A DNA stretch of 64,000 nucleotides, taken from positions 248,001 through 312,000 of the forward strand of contig NZ_BJUB01000002.1 of NCBI RefSeq assembly GCF_007989805.1, in the 5' to 3' direction. Below, one piece after another: positions 12,031 through 20,661 of this stretch. The notes under the pieces are model-generated. The model saw nothing but the letters and a program-made list of their open reading frames with translations, was not told where the DNA came from and did not search any database. Origin of the DNA: Cellulomonas xylanilytica (GTDB lineage: Bacteria; Actinomycetota; Actinomycetes; Actinomycetales; Cellulomonadaceae). Position numbers and translations under genes: made by a program. Within the stretch, counting starts at the first letter, position 1, and every line of letters begins with the position of its first letter.

Positions 12031-12059
12031 AAGGCCCCGGACACGATGTCCGGGGCCTT
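12031..12059. terminator. Bidirectional hairpin terminator
   Basis: A perfect 13-bp stem (AAGGCCCCGGACA with TGTCCGGGGCCTT) encloses a CGA loop. It lies between the stop of the STAS gene and the stop of the convergent fba gene, and its A/T ends give short U-tracts on both strands. Confidence 0.88.
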
Positions 12060-12073
12060 CCTCGTGGTCGGCG

Positions 12074-13099
12074 TCAGGCGCCGAGCGTGTGCCCGGCCGA
12101 GCGGAGCTGGCGCGAGGCCTCCGCGATGCGCTGGGCCATGCCGGCCTCGGCGAGCTTGCCCCAGGCGCGCGGGTCGTAGGCCTTCTTGTTGCCCACCTCG
12201 CCGTCGACCTTGAGCACGCCGTCGTAGTTGCGGAAGAAGTGGTCCGCCACCGGACGGCTGAACGCGTACTGCGTGTCCGTGTCGATGTTCATCTTGATGA
12301 CGCCGTTGTCGACGGCCTCGGCGATCTCGGCCTCGGTCGAGCCGGAGCCACCGTGGAACACCAGGTCGAACGGGTTCTCCTTGCCGATGGCGTCGCCGAC
12401 GGCCTTCTGGATCTCGGCGAGGATCGACGGACGCAGCTTGACCGCGCCGGGCTTGTAGACGCCGTGCACGTTGCCGAACGTGAGGGCCGTCAGGTAGCGG
12501 CCCTTCTCGCCCGCACCGAGCGCCTTGACCGTGGCCAGGCCGTCCTCGACCGTGGTGTAGAGCTTGTCGTTGATCTCGGCGGTGTGGCCGTCCTCCTCGC
12601 CACCGACCACGCCGACCTCGATCTCGAGGATCGTGCGGGCCTGCACCGAGAGCTCGAGGAGCTCCTCGGCGATGACCAGGTTCTCGTCCAGCGGCACGGA
12701 CGAGCCGTCCCACATGTGCGACTGGAACGTGGGGAGCTTGCCGGCCTTGACCTGCTCGATCTCGAGCGCGAGCAGCGGGCGGACCCAGGAGTCCAGGTTC
12801 TGCTTGGCGCAGTGGTCGGTGTGCAGCGCGACGGTGACCGGGTAGCCCTTGGCCACCTCGGCCGCGTACGCGGCGAGGGCGAGCGAGCCGGCGATGCGGT
12901 CCTTGACGGTCGAGCCGGCCGCGTACTCGGCGCCGCCGACGGACACCTGGATGATGCCGTCGGACTCCGCCTCGGCGAAGCCCTGCAGCGCGGCGGTGAC
13001 GCTCTGGGACGACGTGACGTTCACGGCCGGGTAGGCGAACTTGCCTGCCTTCGCCCGGTCGATCATCTCGGCGTAGACCTCGGGGGTGGCGATGGCCAT
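12074..13099 (-). CDS. fba: Class II fructose-bisphosphate aldolase
   Basis: Cleaves fructose-1,6-bisphosphate to dihydroxyacetone phosphate and glyceraldehyde-3-phosphate in glycolysis and runs in reverse in gluconeogenesis. The 341-residue product has the zinc/catalytic motif VALHTDHCAK, then ILEIEVGVVGGEEDG, TFGNVHGVYKPG, FHGGSGS and KMNIDTDTQYAF. These give the zinc His and Glu ligands and the phosphate-binding Gly-rich loop. AGGAG lies 9 nt before the ATG at 13099; an ATG nine bases earlier is too close to that site. It follows the SpoU methyltransferase gene by 84 bp on the same strand. Confidence 0.97.
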   Translation of the reverse strand: MAIATPEVYAEMIDRAKAGKFAYPAVNVTSSQSVTAALQGFAEAESDGIIQVSVGGAEYAAGSTVKDRIAGSLALAAYAAEVAKGYPVTVALHTDHCAKQNLDSWVRPLLALEIEQVKAGKLPTFQSHMWDGSSVPLDENLVIAEELLELSVQARTILEIEVGVVGGEEDGHTAEINDKLYTTVEDGLATVKALGAGEKGRYLTALTFGNVHGVYKPGAVKLRPSILAEIQKAVGDAIGKENPFDLVFHGGSGSTEAEIAEAVDNGVIKMNIDTDTQYAFSRPVADHFFRNYDGVLKVDGEVGNKKAYDPRAWGKLAEAGMAQRIAEASRQLRSAGHTLGA

Positions 13100-13183
13100 C
13101 TGCAGCATCTCCTGCGCGTAGGGGGGCGGTATCAGAAAGATTCTGGCACGGCTGCGCATCCGCGCCGCCGCCCGTCCCACCCC

Positions 13184-13792
13184 TCAGGCGTGCTGCGCGA
13201 CCCAGGCGTGCATGGCGATCGCAGCCGCCGCACCGGCGTTGATCGAGCGGGTGGAGCCGAACTGGGCGATGTGCAGGACGTCCACGGCGGCGGCGCGGGC
13301 GGCGTCCGACAGCCCGACGGACTCCTGCCCGAACAGCAGGACGCACGCGCGCGGCAGCGGGTAGCCCTCCAGGGCCACCGAGCCCGGCAGGTTGTCGACG
13401 CCGAGGACCGGCAGCCCCTCCCCGGCCGCCCAGGCGACCAGGTCCTCGACGGTCGGGTGGTGCCGGACGTGCTGGTACCGGTCGGTCACCATGGCGCCCC
13501 GGCGGTTCCAGCGGCGGTTGCCGACGATGTGCACCTCGGCCGCCAGGAACGCGTTCGCGGTCCGCACGACCGAGCCGATGTTGAGGTCGTGCGCCCAGTT
13601 CTCGATCGCCACGTGGAAGGGGTGCCGGCGGGTGTCCAGGTCGGCGACGATCGCCTCGACCGTCCAGTAGCGGTACCGGTCGACGACGTTGCGGCGGTCG
13701 CCCTCGGCGAGGAGTGCGGGGTCGTACCGCGCATCCGAGGGCCACTCGCCCACCCACGGGCCGACCCCGACCTCTGCGCGCTCCTCGTCCAC
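13184..13792 (-). CDS. SpoU/TrmH-family RNA 2'-O-methyltransferase
   Basis: A SAM-dependent SPOUT methyltransferase of about 202 residues acting on tRNA or rRNA ribose. Motif 1 is HDLNIGSVVRTANAFLA, motif 2 is CVLLFGQESVGLSD, and motif 3 is IAQFGSTRSINAGAAAAIA, which form the trefoil-knot cofactor site. There is no L30e-like N-terminal domain, so it is closer to TrmH/LasT-type enzymes than RlmB; the target base is not assignable. I chose the GTG at 13792 because TACCGT lies 7 nt upstream (leaderless). A GTG at 13801 is the alternative. Confidence 0.88.
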   Translation of the reverse strand: MDEERAEVGVGPWVGEWPSDARYDPALLAEGDRRNVVDRYRYWTVEAIVADLDTRRHPFHVAIENWAHDLNIGSVVRTANAFLAAEVHIVGNRRWNRRGAMVTDRYQHVRHHPTVEDLVAWAAGEGLPVLGVDNLPGSVALEGYPLPRACVLLFGQESVGLSDAARAAAVDVLHIAQFGSTRSINAGAAAAIAMHAWVAQHA

Positions 13793-13807
13793 GGGCGCCA
13801 CGGTAGC

Positions 13808-13843
13808 GGCGACCGACCCGGGACCCGCCCGGGCCGGGTCGCC
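13808..13843 (-). terminator. GC-rich hairpin after abfA
   Basis: GGCGACC pairs with GGTCGCC around a second helix of two CCCGGG arms. It starts 8 nt after the arabinofuranosidase stop on the minus strand. There is no U-tract, so its efficiency is uncertain. Confidence 0.55.
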
Positions 13844-13851
13844 GCACCCGG

Positions 13852-15387
13852 TCAGGCGCGCGTGACCTCCAGCTCCACGACCGCCCAGGAGAGCGGAGGC
13901 AGCCGCAGGGTCACGGTGCCGCCGTCGGTCTGCACGCCCTCGAGCGGACGCAGGCCGACCCGGTCCTGCGCGTCCTGCGCATTGGTGGTGTGCCGGTCAC
14001 CGCCCTCGGGCACGGTCAGCACCTCGGCGCGGGCGACCTGGCCCGCGGACCAGCCGCGCAGGTCGACCGTGACCTCCGCGTCCTCGTCGAGACCCCGGTG
14101 CGCCAGGAACAGCGCCACGCGGCCCTGCTCCTCGTCCCAGGTGGCCGACACGTCGACCAGGTCCACGGCGTCGAACACGGTGGTGTCGTACCGGTCCGAG
14201 GTCACCGCCGTCCGCAGGATGACCCCGCGGGCCAGCGCCGCCGTCCGCGCGAACGGCCAGAAGATCGACTGCCGCCACGCCGGGCCGCCCTCCTCGGAGC
14301 GGATGGGCGCGATGACGTTGACCAGCTGCGCCTGGTTGGCCACCGTCACCCGGTCGCCGTGACGGAGCAGCGAGTTGAGGAACGTGCCCACGACCACGGC
14401 GTCGGTCACGTTGTACTCGTCCTCGATGATCCGCGGGTGCTCCCGCCACACTCCCTCGCGCTCGATGACGTGCGGCTGGTCCAGGGAGTCCTTGCCCCGC
14501 TGGTACCAGACGTTCCACTCGTCGAACGACAGGTTGATGTGCTTCTTGTGCTTGCCCTTGGCCCGGACGGCGTCGGCCGTGGCGACCACGGACTCGATGA
14601 AGTAGTCCATGTCCACGGCACTGGCCAGGAAGCTCGCGTGGTCGCCGTCGTGCTCCTGGTAGTAGGCGTGCAGCGAGATGTAGTCGACCTGCTCGTACGT
14701 GTGCCCGAGCACCGTCTGCTCCCACGCGCCGAACGTCGGCATCCCGGAGTTCGACGAGCCGCACGCGACCAGCTCGATGCGGGGGTCCACCAGGCGCATG
14801 GCCTTGGCCGCCTCCTGCGCCAGCCGGCCGTACTCGTCGGCCGTCTTGGCACCCATCTGCCAGGGACCGTCCATCTCGTTGCCCAGGCACCACAGGCGGA
14901 TGTCGAACGGGTCCTCGTGGCCGTTCTTGCGGCGCAGGTCGGACAGCTCGGTGCCGCCGGGGTGGTTGGCGTACTCGACGAGAGCGCGCGCCTCCTCGAC
15001 GCCCCGGGTGCCCAGGTTCACGGCCTCCATGACCTCGACGCCGGCCACCCGTGCCCAGTCGACGAACTCGTGCAGGCCGAACGCGTTGGTCTCGACCGTG
15101 TGCCAGGCACCGTCCAGACGACGCGGTCGCTCGGGGCCGACGCCGTCCTCCCACTTGTACCCGGAGACGAAGTTGCCGCCGGGGTACCGGATGACGGTCG
15201 CACCCAGCTCCTTGACCAGGTCCAGGACGTCCCGCCGGAAGCCCTGCTCGTCGGCCGCGGGATGGCCGGGCTCGTAGATGCCGGTGTAGACGCACCGGCC
15301 CATGTGCTCGACGAACGACCCGAAGATCCGGCGAGGGACGGGCCCGACGACGAAGTCGCGGTCGAGGGTGACACGTGCGCGGGACAT
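13852..15387 (-). CDS. abfA: Alpha-L-arabinofuranosidase, GH51
   Basis: Removes terminal alpha-L-arabinofuranosyl groups from arabinoxylan or arabinan oligosaccharides. The 511-residue retaining enzyme has an (alpha/beta)8 barrel with the GH51 marks VIRYPGGNFVSGYKWEDGVG, acid/base Glu171 in WCLGNEMDGPW and nucleophile Glu289 in NLSFDEWNVWY, then a C-terminal beta-sandwich (ending PLSWAVVELEV). It has no signal peptide, so it acts in the cytoplasm on imported oligosaccharides. AAGGAG precedes the ATG. It is the last gene of an operon led by a solute-binding protein and two permeases, which supports import of arabinosylated oligosaccharides. Confidence 0.96.
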   Translation of the reverse strand: MSRARVTLDRDFVVGPVPRRIFGSFVEHMGRCVYTGIYEPGHPAADEQGFRRDVLDLVKELGATVIRYPGGNFVSGYKWEDGVGPERPRRLDGAWHTVETNAFGLHEFVDWARVAGVEVMEAVNLGTRGVEEARALVEYANHPGGTELSDLRRKNGHEDPFDIRLWCLGNEMDGPWQMGAKTADEYGRLAQEAAKAMRLVDPRIELVACGSSNSGMPTFGAWEQTVLGHTYEQVDYISLHAYYQEHDGDHASFLASAVDMDYFIESVVATADAVRAKGKHKKHINLSFDEWNVWYQRGKDSLDQPHVIEREGVWREHPRIIEDEYNVTDAVVVGTFLNSLLRHGDRVTVANQAQLVNVIAPIRSEEGGPAWRQSIFWPFARTAALARGVILRTAVTSDRYDTTVFDAVDLVDVSATWDEEQGRVALFLAHRGLDEDAEVTVDLRGWSAGQVARAEVLTVPEGGDRHTTNAQDAQDRVGLRPLEGVQTDGGTVTLRLPPLSWAVVELEVTRA

Positions 15388-15418
15388 GGAGCTCCTTGGA
15401 TGTCTCGGTGTGCGGGTG

Positions 15419-16357
15419 TTACTGACCGCCGAAGCCGGTCGTGGCGAAGCCCTTGATGATCTGGCGCTGGAAGAACAGGAAGACGACGACCAGCGGCAGC
15501 GCCGCGAGCACGGCCGAGGCCATGACCTGCGCGTACTGCAGGCCGTACGCGCTCTTCACCGTCTGCAGGCCGACGGGCAGCGTCATCAGCGTCGCGTCGC
15601 TCGTCGCGATGAACGGCCAGAGGAAGTTGTTCCAGGCCGCGATGAACACGAACATCGAGACGGCCGCGAGGATCGGCCGGGACAGGGGCAGCAGGATCGA
15701 CCAGAACACCCGGAGGCGTCCCGCACCATCGATCCGGGCCGCGTCCTCGAGCTCGACGGGCACCTGGTCGAAGAACTTCTTCAGGATGAACACCATGGCC
15801 GGGTGGACCGTCTGCGGCAGGATCACGGCCCAGTAGGTGTCGATCAGGTTGAGCGTGAGCATCTCGTAGAACAGCGGGACGATGAGCACCTGCGGCGGGA
15901 TGATGATCGACGCGATGATCCCCCAGAACAGCCAGCGCCGGCCGGTGAAGTCGAGCCGGGAGAACGCGTAGGCGGCCAGGGCCGTCACCACGACCGTGAT
16001 GATCGTGATCGCCACCGCGGTGACCAGGCTGTTCCAGGTCCACAGCGGGATGTTCCCCTCGTTCAGGACCCTCTCGTACGCCTCCGTCGTGAAGCCGTCG
16101 GGGGGCAGCCACGTCACGGGCGTCGCTGCCGCCGCCGTCTCGGTCTTGAACGACGTGGCGACGGCCCACAGGAAGGGCAGCAGCCACACCACGGCGAGGA
16201 CGACCAGGGCCACGATGGCGCCGATGCGGCCGGGGCTCACGAAGCGCTCGCCGGTCCGCAGCCCGGCCTTGTCGGCGAAGCGGCCGCGCGGCCGACGGGG
16301 ACCGCGAGGGCCGACCGGTGCGGGCTGAGGCTGGGTGCTCTGCACGGCGGTGGTCAT
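15419..16357 (-). CDS. Sugar ABC transporter permease, MalG/AraQ type
   Basis: A 312-residue inner-membrane permease starting MTTAVQSTQPQPAPVG with a cytoplasmic N-tail of about 40 residues and six predicted membrane segments (first VALVVLAVVWLLPFLW). The ATPase-contact EAA loop appears as VELEDAARIDGAGRLRVFW before segment five. The ATG overlaps the TGA of the upstream permease by one base and GGAGGAG precedes it, so translation is coupled. It forms the transporter with the two upstream genes. No ATPase is encoded nearby, which implies a shared MsiK-like ATPase elsewhere. Confidence 0.93.
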   Translation of the reverse strand: MTTAVQSTQPQPAPVGPRGPRRPRGRFADKAGLRTGERFVSPGRIGAIVALVVLAVVWLLPFLWAVATSFKTETAAAATPVTWLPPDGFTTEAYERVLNEGNIPLWTWNSLVTAVAITIITVVVTALAAYAFSRLDFTGRRWLFWGIIASIIIPPQVLIVPLFYEMLTLNLIDTYWAVILPQTVHPAMVFILKKFFDQVPVELEDAARIDGAGRLRVFWSILLPLSRPILAAVSMFVFIAAWNNFLWPFIATSDATLMTLPVGLQTVKSAYGLQYAQVMASAVLAALPLVVVFLFFQRQIIKGFATTGFGGQ

Positions 16358-17304
16358 CACGCACTCCTCCGGGTCGTCAGCCGCATCTGGCCGATCGAGA
16401 TGATGACGATGAGGGCGAAGAAGATGTAGGCGATCGCCGAGGCGTACCCGAACCGGTAGCCGGTGAACCCGCTCTCGAAGACGTACTGGACCACGGGGCG
16501 GGTCGCACCGCCGGGTCCGCCCTGGGTCATGATGTAGATCTGGTCGAAGACCTTGAGCGACGCCAGGATCTGCAGGATCACGATGAGGACGGTCGTCGGG
16601 CCGAGCTGCGGGATCGTGATGGAGCGCAGCTGCCGCCACCGGCCGGCCCCGTCCAGCGCGGACGCCTCGTACTGCTGCTCGGGGATGTTCTGCAGCGCCG
16701 TCAGGTAGAGCAGGAAGTTGAAGCCGACGGTCCACCAGAGCGTCATGACGACGACCGCGAGCATCGCCCACTGCGGGTCCTGCAGCCAGGCGATCTGCTC
16801 CACACCCACCGCCCCGAGCACGTAGTTCACGAGGCCCAGCTGCGGGTTGTACATCCAGATCCAGAACTGCGCGGCGACCGTGGACGCCAGCAGGAACGGC
16901 ATGAAGAAGGAGAGCCGCCACAGCCACTGGCCCGGGAGCCCCTGGTGCACGAGCAGGGCGAGGATCAGCGAGACGATCACCAGCGGGATGGTCGACAGCA
17001 CCGTGAACCACAGGGTGTTCAGCAGCGAGCGCCACATGATCGGGTCGCGCAGGGCCTCGGCGTAGTTGTCGAAGCCGATCAGCTCGCCACCGGCGCCGGT
17101 GATGCTCTCCGCCGTGAAGCTGAGGTAGAAGCCGTGGACCAGGGGCCAGATCAGGAACATCACGAAGACGACGACGAACGGGGCGACGAACGCCCAGCCG
17201 ATGCGGTTGTCACGGGCTCGGCGTTCCCGCTCCCCGCGCCTGATCTCGTCGGGCGACGTGGTGCGCGGCGGGGCGCCGGTGACATCGACGGTTGCAGAAG
17301 ACAC
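16357..17304 (-). CDS. Sugar ABC transporter permease, MalF/UgpA type
   Basis: A 315-residue permease starting VSSATVDVTGAPPRTT with six hydrophobic segments (first FVAPFVVVFVMFLIWPLVHG). The EAA loop is YEASALDGAGRWRQLRSITIPQLGP. The GTG at 17304 is chosen because AAGGAG lies 6 nt upstream and the longer frame overlaps the solute-binding protein gene. It begins 17 bp after the solute-binding protein and overlaps the next permease by one base. The role is oligosaccharide uptake; arabinose-containing ligands are inferred from the GH51 gene at the operon end. Confidence 0.93.
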   Translation of the reverse strand: MSSATVDVTGAPPRTTSPDEIRRGERERRARDNRIGWAFVAPFVVVFVMFLIWPLVHGFYLSFTAESITGAGGELIGFDNYAEALRDPIMWRSLLNTLWFTVLSTIPLVIVSLILALLVHQGLPGQWLWRLSFFMPFLLASTVAAQFWIWMYNPQLGLVNYVLGAVGVEQIAWLQDPQWAMLAVVVMTLWWTVGFNFLLYLTALQNIPEQQYEASALDGAGRWRQLRSITIPQLGPTTVLIVILQILASLKVFDQIYIMTQGGPGGATRPVVQYVFESGFTGYRFGYASAIAYIFFALIVIISIGQMRLTTRRSA

Positions 17305-17321
17305 GGTCGGCTCCTTCGGGG

Positions 17322-18695
17322 TCACACCGGGTTCGGCTTGTCGAGCTGGACGTTGACGCGGCGGACGAACGCGTTGAAGCCGTCCGCGGGGTCGGAGCCG
17401 TTGAGGTACACGCCCTGCACGGTCTCCAGGAAGTAGTTCTGGAAGTCGCTGCCCGATCCCGTGAACCACGCCTCGGGGTCGTAGTTGAGGATCTCGGCCG
17501 CCGGCGCGTAGTGGGCCTGCGGGATGAGGTTCTGGTAGTCGGGGCTCTGCACGACGGGCTGGAACGCGGGGATGTGCCCCGCCTCGGCCCACCCGAACGA
17601 GTTCTTCAGCAGGTCGGCGACGAACTCATAGCTGGCCCGCCGCTGCTCGGGGTCGGGGCTCGACTGGTGCGGCAGCGTGAACGCGTGCGAGTCGGCGTAG
17701 GCGGCAGGTGTGCCGAACAGCGTCGGGATCGGCTGGGCGTCGAACCGCAGCCCCGAGTTGATGGCGGTCGGCAGCTCCCACACGCCGGTGAAGAACAGCC
17801 CGCTCTCGCCGGACATGAACTCCGAGACCGCGGTGCCGTAGTCACCGCTCTGGGTGGCGATGGTGCCGTCGAGCAGCTGCTGGATGAACTCGAGCGACGC
17901 CACCGCGGCGTCCTGGTCGACCTCGGCCCGGGGACCGGACAGGTCGAACTCCGCGTCGTGCTGCTTGTAGAACGTGTAGAACAGCCGCCACATCTGCGCG
18001 CCGTCGCCCAGGTAGCCGTACGACAGGCCGTGCTTGCCCGTGACTGCCTGCATCGCACGGGCGACCTCGAGGAACTGCTCCGGGCTCTCGATCGGCGCCA
18101 GCTGCCCGTCGGGGCCGAGCGCCCCGGCCTGCTCGGCGACGTCGAGGTTGTACATCATGACGAACGGGTGCGAGTCGAGCGCGATGGAGAACTGCTCGCC
18201 CTCCAGCCCGCCCTTGGCCCACACGCGCTCGAGGAAGTCCGACTCCTGCACCCCGAACTCGGCGAGCAGGTCGAGGTCCCACGGGTCGAGCAGCCCGCCG
18301 GGTGCGTACCCCGCGACGCGTGACGCGTGCATGATCGCGACGTCGGGCGACCGACCGCCGACGCTCGCCATGGCGAGCTTGGTGTAGTACGGCGCCCCCC
18401 AGGCCAGCACGGTCTGGGTGGCCTGGTAGCCGTGGTCCATCGCGTTGACGTCCTCGACGAGGCCCGCCATGTTGATGCCGTCTCCGCCGCTGAGCAGGTG
18501 CCAGTAGGCCAGCTCGTTGACGCCGGCGGCCGATGCGGTCGCCGGTGAGCAGCCGGCGAGCGACGAGGCGGCAGCGACGCCGCCGACTGCCGCCAGCGAG
18601 CCCAGGAGCATCTGGCGACGGGTGATGCCCGGACCGGGGCTGGTCGGTGGGCCTGCGGCGGCGGTGCGCGGCCGCGCGAGGTGGTGCGATGCCAT
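17322..18695 (-). CDS. Sugar ABC solute-binding lipoprotein
   Basis: A 457-residue extracellular binding protein of cluster B type (SBP_bac_1/8). The N-terminus has a twin-arginine-like TRRQMLLGSLAAVGGVAA segment ending in the lipobox SLAGC, so it is exported (probably by Tat) and lipid-anchored. The mature part includes ELAYWHLLSGGDG and PDVAIMHASR, and a GESGLFFTGVWELPT segment typical of MalE-like proteins. AAGGAG precedes the ATG at 18695. It is the first gene of the arabinoside operon, located 142 bp after the LacI gene on the same strand. Confidence 0.94.
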   Translation of the reverse strand: MASHHLARPRTAAAGPPTSPGPGITRRQMLLGSLAAVGGVAAASSLAGCSPATASAAGVNELAYWHLLSGGDGINMAGLVEDVNAMDHGYQATQTVLAWGAPYYTKLAMASVGGRSPDVAIMHASRVAGYAPGGLLDPWDLDLLAEFGVQESDFLERVWAKGGLEGEQFSIALDSHPFVMMYNLDVAEQAGALGPDGQLAPIESPEQFLEVARAMQAVTGKHGLSYGYLGDGAQMWRLFYTFYKQHDAEFDLSGPRAEVDQDAAVASLEFIQQLLDGTIATQSGDYGTAVSEFMSGESGLFFTGVWELPTAINSGLRFDAQPIPTLFGTPAAYADSHAFTLPHQSSPDPEQRRASYEFVADLLKNSFGWAEAGHIPAFQPVVQSPDYQNLIPQAHYAPAAEILNYDPEAWFTGSGSDFQNYFLETVQGVYLNGSDPADGFNAFVRRVNVQLDKPNPV

Positions 18696-18765
18696 GCCCT
18701 CACTCCTTCGTGAGACACGTCCGACGTCGTCGTCGGTAGCCGGGAACGGCGTCGTCGCCGTGTCC

Positions 18766-18792
18766 GGTTCGCATCATTACATCGTTAGAACC
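18766..18792. promoter_or_regulatory. Possible operator upstream of the arabinoside operon
   Basis: GGTTC and GAACC arms lie 17 bp apart in the gap between the LacI gene and the solute-binding protein gene. The spacer is A/T-rich for this genome (TAACGATGTAATGATG on the minus strand) and may hold promoter elements. The symmetry is weak, and no standard CG-centred LacI site is visible. Confidence 0.3.
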
Positions 18793-18837
18793 ACGCCGCA
18801 CACCGAAGGACGAAGACGCCCCTGACCAGCCAGGACG

Positions 18838-19842
18838 TCAGCCCGTGCTGGCCCGGACGACGATCCGGTGGGGGTACACCAGCTGCCGCGGGGGCAGGTC
18901 CGGCTCGGCGATGCGCTCGCTCAGCAGGTCCAGCGCGGCCACCGCGTACCCGCGCAGGTCGAACGCCACCGTTGTCAGCGGAGGCACGGCGTACCGGGCG
19001 GCGGCGACGTCGTCGAACCCCGCCACCGCGACGTCGTCGGGCACCCGCAGCCCGCGCTCCCACAGGACGTTCAGCACGCCGAGCGCCATCGAGTCCGTGA
19101 AGCAGAGGAACGCCTCGGGCACCGGGTGCCGCGCCAGGTAGGCCCGCGTGGCCTCCACCGCGCGTTCGGTCGTCCAGTGGTGCACGGGGACCTCGAGCTC
19201 AGGGTCGTGCGTCGCACCGGCCGCCGCAAGAGCCGCCCGGTACCCCTCGGTGCGCTGCCGGGCCGCCGCGGACTCCACGCCCACCGGTGGCGTGCCCACC
19301 GCGGCGATCCGGCGCCGGCCCGTCGCCAGCAGGTGCTCCGTCATGTCCCGGGACGCCTGCACGCTGTCCACGCCCACGTGGTCGGCCCGGTCCTGGACGA
19401 CCTCACCGATGAGCACGGTCGGCGGCAGCGGCCCCGGCACCGCCGGGACGGCGGAGTCCGCGAGGGAGACCGGGTTGAGCACCAGACCGTCGACCAGGTG
19501 CGACCGCGCGCGGGACAGCAGGTCGCGCTCGCGGCCTGGCTCTGACGCCGTCTCCTCGATCTGCAGGGACCAGCCTCGCGAGTGCGCCTCCTCGACGAAG
19601 TGGTGCGCCAGCTCGGCCGAGTACGCCGTGGACAGGTCCGGCAGGGCCAGCGCGATCAGCCCGTACCGGCCGTTGCGCAGCCCGCGCGCGCCCAGGTTGG
19701 GGACGTAGTCCAGCTCCGCCAGGGCACGCTCCACCCGCTCACGCGTCTCCGGGCGCACGTACACGACGCCGTGGATCACGTTGGAGACGGTCTTCGGCGA
19801 CACCCCTGCCCGGGCTGCGACATCCTTCACTGTGGCCCGCAC
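18838..19842 (-). CDS. LacI-family regulator of the arabinoside operon
   Basis: A 334-residue repressor. The N-terminal helix-turn-helix reads ATVKDVAARAGVSPKTVSNV and is followed by the hinge helix region GARGLRNGRYGLIALALP. The periplasmic-binding-like effector domain runs from about residue 60 to the end, with VAVAGFDDVAAARYAVPPLTTV near the C-terminus as in GalR/LacI proteins. It lies directly upstream of the GH51/ABC operon on the same strand, so arabinose or arabino-oligosaccharide sensing is likely. The GTG at 19842 gives the usual two residues before the HTH; another GTG at 19881 would add 13. Confidence 0.9.
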   Translation of the reverse strand: MRATVKDVAARAGVSPKTVSNVIHGVVYVRPETRERVERALAELDYVPNLGARGLRNGRYGLIALALPDLSTAYSAELAHHFVEEAHSRGWSLQIEETASEPGRERDLLSRARSHLVDGLVLNPVSLADSAVPAVPGPLPPTVLIGEVVQDRADHVGVDSVQASRDMTEHLLATGRRRIAAVGTPPVGVESAAARQRTEGYRAALAAAGATHDPELEVPVHHWTTERAVEATRAYLARHPVPEAFLCFTDSMALGVLNVLWERGLRVPDDVAVAGFDDVAAARYAVPPLTTVAFDLRGYAVAALDLLSERIAEPDLPPRQLVYPHRIVVRASTG

Positions 19843-19926
19843 GGCGCCATTGTTCAGCACCTCGATGCACGAAGTCCGCACACATGGCCCACGGGTCGCT
19901 CGTCACCCGCCCCGTACTCTGGGCAC

Positions 19927-20661
19927 ATGCTGATGACGACCGCCCTCACGGCCGCCGGACCGATCGCCGCCCTCGGGCCCGACTTCCTGAACGCCGACCA
20001 CCTGATCGAGTCGTTCGGGACCGCGGCCCTCATCGGCATCGCGCTCGTCATCTTCATCGAGACGGGGCTGCTGTTCCCCATCCTCCCTGGCGACTCGCTG
20101 CTGTTCACCGCCGGGGCCCTGGTGGCGCAGGACTCGCTCGACATCAACATCTGGGTGCTCTGCCTGGTGCTGTTCGCCGCCGCGTTCCTCGGCGACCAGA
20201 CCGGCTACCTCATCGGACGGACCGTCGGGCCAAAGGTGTTCAACAAGCCGGACTCGCGCTTCTTCAAGAAGAAGTACATCGACCAGACCTACGCCTACTT
20301 CGACAAGTACGGCGGCCGCACGATCATCGTCGCCCGCTTCGTGCCCATCGTGCGCACCTACGCACCCGTCGCCGCCGGAGTCGGCGGGATGCGCTACCGC
20401 TACTTCGTCACCTACAACGTGATCGGCGCGCTGCTGTGGGCGGTCGGCGTGACGCTGCTCGGCTACTGGCTGGGCAACTTCACGTTCATCAAGGAGAACA
20501 TCGAGATCCTGCTGATCGTCGTGGTCGGCCTCTCGGTGATCCCCATCGGCGTCGAGCTGCTGCGCGCCCGTCGCAAGGGTGGCCAGCCGGAGGAGCGCGA
20601 CGAGCGGTACGACGAGCAGGCCGAGCGTGACGAGGTCGAGCGCAAGGCCTTCGGGGCGTGA
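19927..20661 (+). CDS. DedA-family membrane protein
   Basis: A 244-residue integral membrane protein of the DedA/SNARE-associated (PF09335) family, implicated in other bacteria in undecaprenyl-phosphate or phospholipid translocation. It has ETGLLFPILPGDSLLFTAGAL (the conserved E and PGD), GDQTGYLIGRTVG, and the arginine motif IVARFVPIVRTYAPVAAG with GALLWAVG. The C-terminal 40 residues are charged and cytoplasmic. The ATG at 19927 has TACTCT 6 nt upstream, so it is likely leaderless. Its TGA overlaps the GTG of the HAD gene (GTGA), so the two are co-translated. Confidence 0.92.
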   Translation: MLMTTALTAAGPIAALGPDFLNADHLIESFGTAALIGIALVIFIETGLLFPILPGDSLLFTAGALVAQDSLDINIWVLCLVLFAAAFLGDQTGYLIGRTVGPKVFNKPDSRFFKKKYIDQTYAYFDKYGGRTIIVARFVPIVRTYAPVAAGVGGMRYRYFVTYNVIGALLWAVGVTLLGYWLGNFTFIKENIEILLIVVVGLSVIPIGVELLRARRKGGQPEERDERYDEQAERDEVERKAFGA